32,489 bases of DNA from Fidelibacterota bacterium 46_43 (GTDB taxonomy: Bacteria; Fidelibacterota; Fidelibacteria; Fidelibacterales; Fidelibacteraceae). The position numbers and the translations under genes are program-made. The stretch lies in NCBI GenBank assembly GCA_001509335.1, contig LGGY01000001.1, positions 1-32,489 on the forward strand, in the 5' to 3' direction. Numbering within the stretch: position 1 is the first letter of the stretch; every line of letters starts with the position of its first letter. Under the pieces are notes generated by a model, which saw only the letters and a program-made list of their open reading frames with translations, was not told the DNA's origin and searched no databases. This document shows, piece by piece, positions 30,246-32,489 of the stretch.

Positions 30246-32489
30246 GGCAGAATCACCAATTTTCCCCGGGAGGAAGACTCACCGGCATCATGTTTTAAAG
30301 ACAGGGTGTACATATATATGCCGGCTGCCGGCCACTCTCCAAAACGGTCCCTGCCGTCCCAGGGAATCCGGTTAAATCCCTTCTCTATAAATCCCCCTTC
30401 CAGGGATTGTATCAGCGACCCGGACAAGGTGAAAATTTTAATGCTGACTTCTCCGGCCTGTATATTGTGAAAGGTAAACTGGGTGGATTCCCTGAAGGGA
30501 TTGGGGAAGTTCATGACATCGGTGAGGATACTTTTACCACTTGAGACAACCTGCAGATAAAACGTTTCACTGGAAAAATTGTTAAAATTGTCGAAGGCAG
30601 ATATCTCGAGGGTCTGTTCACCTTCGCTGAACCACTCCCTTACCGGCAAAGTAATACTCCCCTCCTGCCAGGAATCCTTGTCATAGATGAACTGTTGTGT
30701 CAGATTGGTTTCCACTCCATCCCGGCGCATGATAATCGCATGTCCCGTAGCACCGGTTATATTGATACCGGAAGGGTCTTTAATCCGGATAATCAAATCG
30801 GCCGTATCGCTGACCAGGATTGAGGATGAAGCAAAACTTTCCCCATTGGTGAGGAGGACAATTTCAGGACCGGTAAAGTCGGAAGACACTGTATCTGAAC
30901 TGCCGGCCAGGATCAGGCTGTCGACAAATGCGGCACCTTCAAGACGATGATCCGGGGATGCATAACGGAGGCGGATTTTTCCGTTATTTCCCTCATACCG
31001 GATATCCTTTGGAATCATGAAACGGGTATTGAACTTTCCGTCTTCGATACTGATGGCTCCTGTGAAGAGCCGTGATCCGGGAAGCGTGTAATACAGGGTT
31101 CCGGTCCGGTAGGTTCCCCCGGACAAATACCGGTAATCCCGGGCAATCTGTTTATCCGAATCTACAAGTTCTATCCAGCCCGTCAGTCCCTCCTCGGTAA
31201 TTATTTTCTGCTCCTGATCAAAAACGGATCCTTTCACACTAACCAGACTCAGGGCTTTCAGGGTATCCTGGTTTTCCACATGGATTTCCCCGCCCATCTG
31301 TGGGATAGCCAGCATCAGGGCGGGATCACCGAAATACTGGAATTTGGACACATTTAAATTGCTCCAGGCCTGAATTTTACCCTGAAGATATGCATTGCCC
31401 ACCGTTATACAGCGGGTACTGTTTTGGGCTTCCGGGAAGAGGGCATTGTACATTTTCCGGGTAAAATCCACATTATCCAGGTTAAGCACACCCCGGGTAC
31501 TGGCGACAACACCAATTGCTCCGTTATCCCTCAGATTCACCATCTCTTCGGCCATGCTCTGAATACCGATGTAATCCGAGCGTCCCCAATCGCAGGTGGC
31601 TGCCACAATAAAGGGGTACATACCGTTTGTCTGCACCTGGTTCAGATCCCGGTCTTTCGTAAAGACATACTCCTGAGCCCAAACAAAAGGCGAGCCGTGC
31701 CCAATATAATTCATGAGGAGTGTCCCCTGCTGAAAAGCCTCCAGGATGGCTTCCCGGGCTCCCACCCGTCCCATAGAACCAATGGTGGGATCGTACAGCT
31801 CAGGAAATTCGGTCAGATAAATTTTGTGAAATTTCATGGCTTTGGGCAGAACAGGCAGGATCTTATACTCAGTATCCTTGATAAATTCCGGTTCATTCGG
31901 CCAGGGATTGGTCGGATCATCGGCAATCAGGGTAGCCTTTATCTGCCACTCACCTGGTGTTTTCCGGGTTTCATAATCGATCAGTTTTTGGATGTAGTTA
32001 TGGGCTTCCTCCAGGGAATTCACAGGGATTCTGCCGACGGCCATGTCAGGACTTTCATCGGATACACTGCTCAGATAGACAAAGGGGTCATCCGTATTCC
32101 GGGTATGAATGATTGAACCGGCGGATATTTCATATTGGGGCACGAATATTTTGGATTTCCCCGAAATATTCCGGTAATCGTAATCCCCATCTCCCAAAAG
32201 GACCAAATAAAAGGGAGACGGCTGGGGGGCTCTTTGAGTCATGTCATAGAGCAGGTTCCGGATCGCATGGGGATCCTGGTTCCCGCCGCTGTACCAGGCG
32301 TAAATGTCTTCCATTGTATAAATATCGACAGAGAGTGGGTGCGAAGGATGGGTTTCCCGGTATTCTTTCAGTCGCTCCGCTGCCGGTAAAAAGTCTTTGT
32401 GGGTAACAATTACCATATCCGTTTGTTCAAAGGATTCCGGGGTTTGCGGGCTCTTATCCGACAGCTCCATAAAAAGCGGCTCAAAAAAA
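30242..32489 (-). CDS. porU: PorU-like type IX secretion sortase (C25 family), 5' end outside window
   Basis: C25 catalytic motifs LMNYIGHGSPFVWAQE and FIVAATCDWGRSD; C-terminal FPNPFRESTQFTF...WDGRDRFGEWPAAGIYMYTL...GKLVILP T9SS-type domain. The frame stays open through the right edge (FFEPLF before M), so the track's ATG at 32470 need not be the start. Confidence 0.85.
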   Translation of the reverse strand, partial: FFEPLFMELSDKSPQTPESFEQTDMVIVTHKDFLPAAERLKEYRETHPSHPLSVDIYTMEDIYAWYSGGNQDPHAIRNLLYDMTQRAPQPSPFYLVLLGDGDYDYRNISGKSKIFVPQYEISAGSIIHTRNTDDPFVYLSSVSDESPDMAVGRIPVNSLEEAHNYIQKLIDYETRKTPGEWQIKATLIADDPTNPWPNEPEFIKDTEYKILPVLPKAMKFHKIYLTEFPELYDPTIGSMGRVGAREAILEAFQQGTLLMNYIGHGSPFVWAQEYVFTKDRDLNQVQTNGMYPFIVAATCDWGRSDYIGIQSMAEEMVNLRDNGAIGVVASTRGVLNLDNVDFTRKMYNALFPEAQNSTRCITVGNAYLQGKIQAWSNLNVSKFQYFGDPALMLAIPQMGGEIHVENQDTLKALSLVSVKGSVFDQEQKIITEEGLTGWIELVDSDKQIARDYRYLSGGTYRTGTLYYTLPGSRLFTGAISIEDGKFNTRFMIPKDIRYEGNNGKIRLRYASPDHRLEGAAFVDSLILAGSSDTVSSDFTGPEIVLLTNGESFASSSILVSDTADLIIRIKDPSGINITGATGHAIIMRRDGVETNLTQQFIYDKDSWQEGSITLPVREWFSEGEQTLEISAFDNFNNFSSETFYLQVVSSGKSILTDVMNFPNPFRESTQFTFHNIQAGEVSIKIFTLSGSLIQSLEGGFIEKGFNRIPWDGRDRFGEWPAAGIYMYTLSLKHDAGESSSRGKLVILP

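Noticed and set aside
31424-32116. 230-aa + strand ORF opposite porU
   Set aside because: Shadow ORF; the - strand encodes C25 catalytic motifs over the same bases.
1-32489. CRISPR arrays, transposons/IS ends, phage genes, tRNA/rRNA, toxin-antitoxin or defence genes
   Set aside because: No direct repeat arrays, transposase/integrase motifs or RNA-gene signatures seen; nearly all sequence is accounted for by housekeeping genes.

Overview
The window is an almost gap-free chromosomal segment of core genes, probably from a Gram-negative (diderm) bacterium of the FCB assemblage. That placement is inferred from the PorU-type C25 sortase with a T9SS-like C-terminal domain, the TamA/TamB pair, LolCDE and a CxxC-type L28. 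I lean towards a Marinimicrobia-like lineage, but this is unproven. The + strand half (1-8793) is a dcw division/cell-wall cluster: mraY (3' part)-murD-ftsW-murG-murC-ftsQ-ftsA-ftsZ. It ends at a strong bidirectional terminator facing rpmB. The remaining genes are on the - strand. Read in transcription order from the right edge they are porU (5' end cut by the window), maf, 3-hydroxyacyl-CoA dehydrogenase, ackA, prfB, lysS, two LolC/E-type permeases, lolD, iron-type alcohol dehydrogenase, dnaK (own terminator), tamB, tamA/Omp85, TPR lipoprotein, moxR, DUF58, BatD-like and rpmB. I see no CRISPR array, transposon, phage, tRNA, rRNA or obvious defence island. The best second-look items are a compact TPR lipoprotein-MoxR-DUF58-BatD-like module without separate BatA/BatB proteins behind tamB-tamA, a non-CIRCE repeat/palindrome cluster upstream of dnaK, a probable CTG start for murG, a Fe-ADH coupled to lolD, and a hairpin with a possible alternative pairing between ackA and prfB. 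No clearly new system was found.
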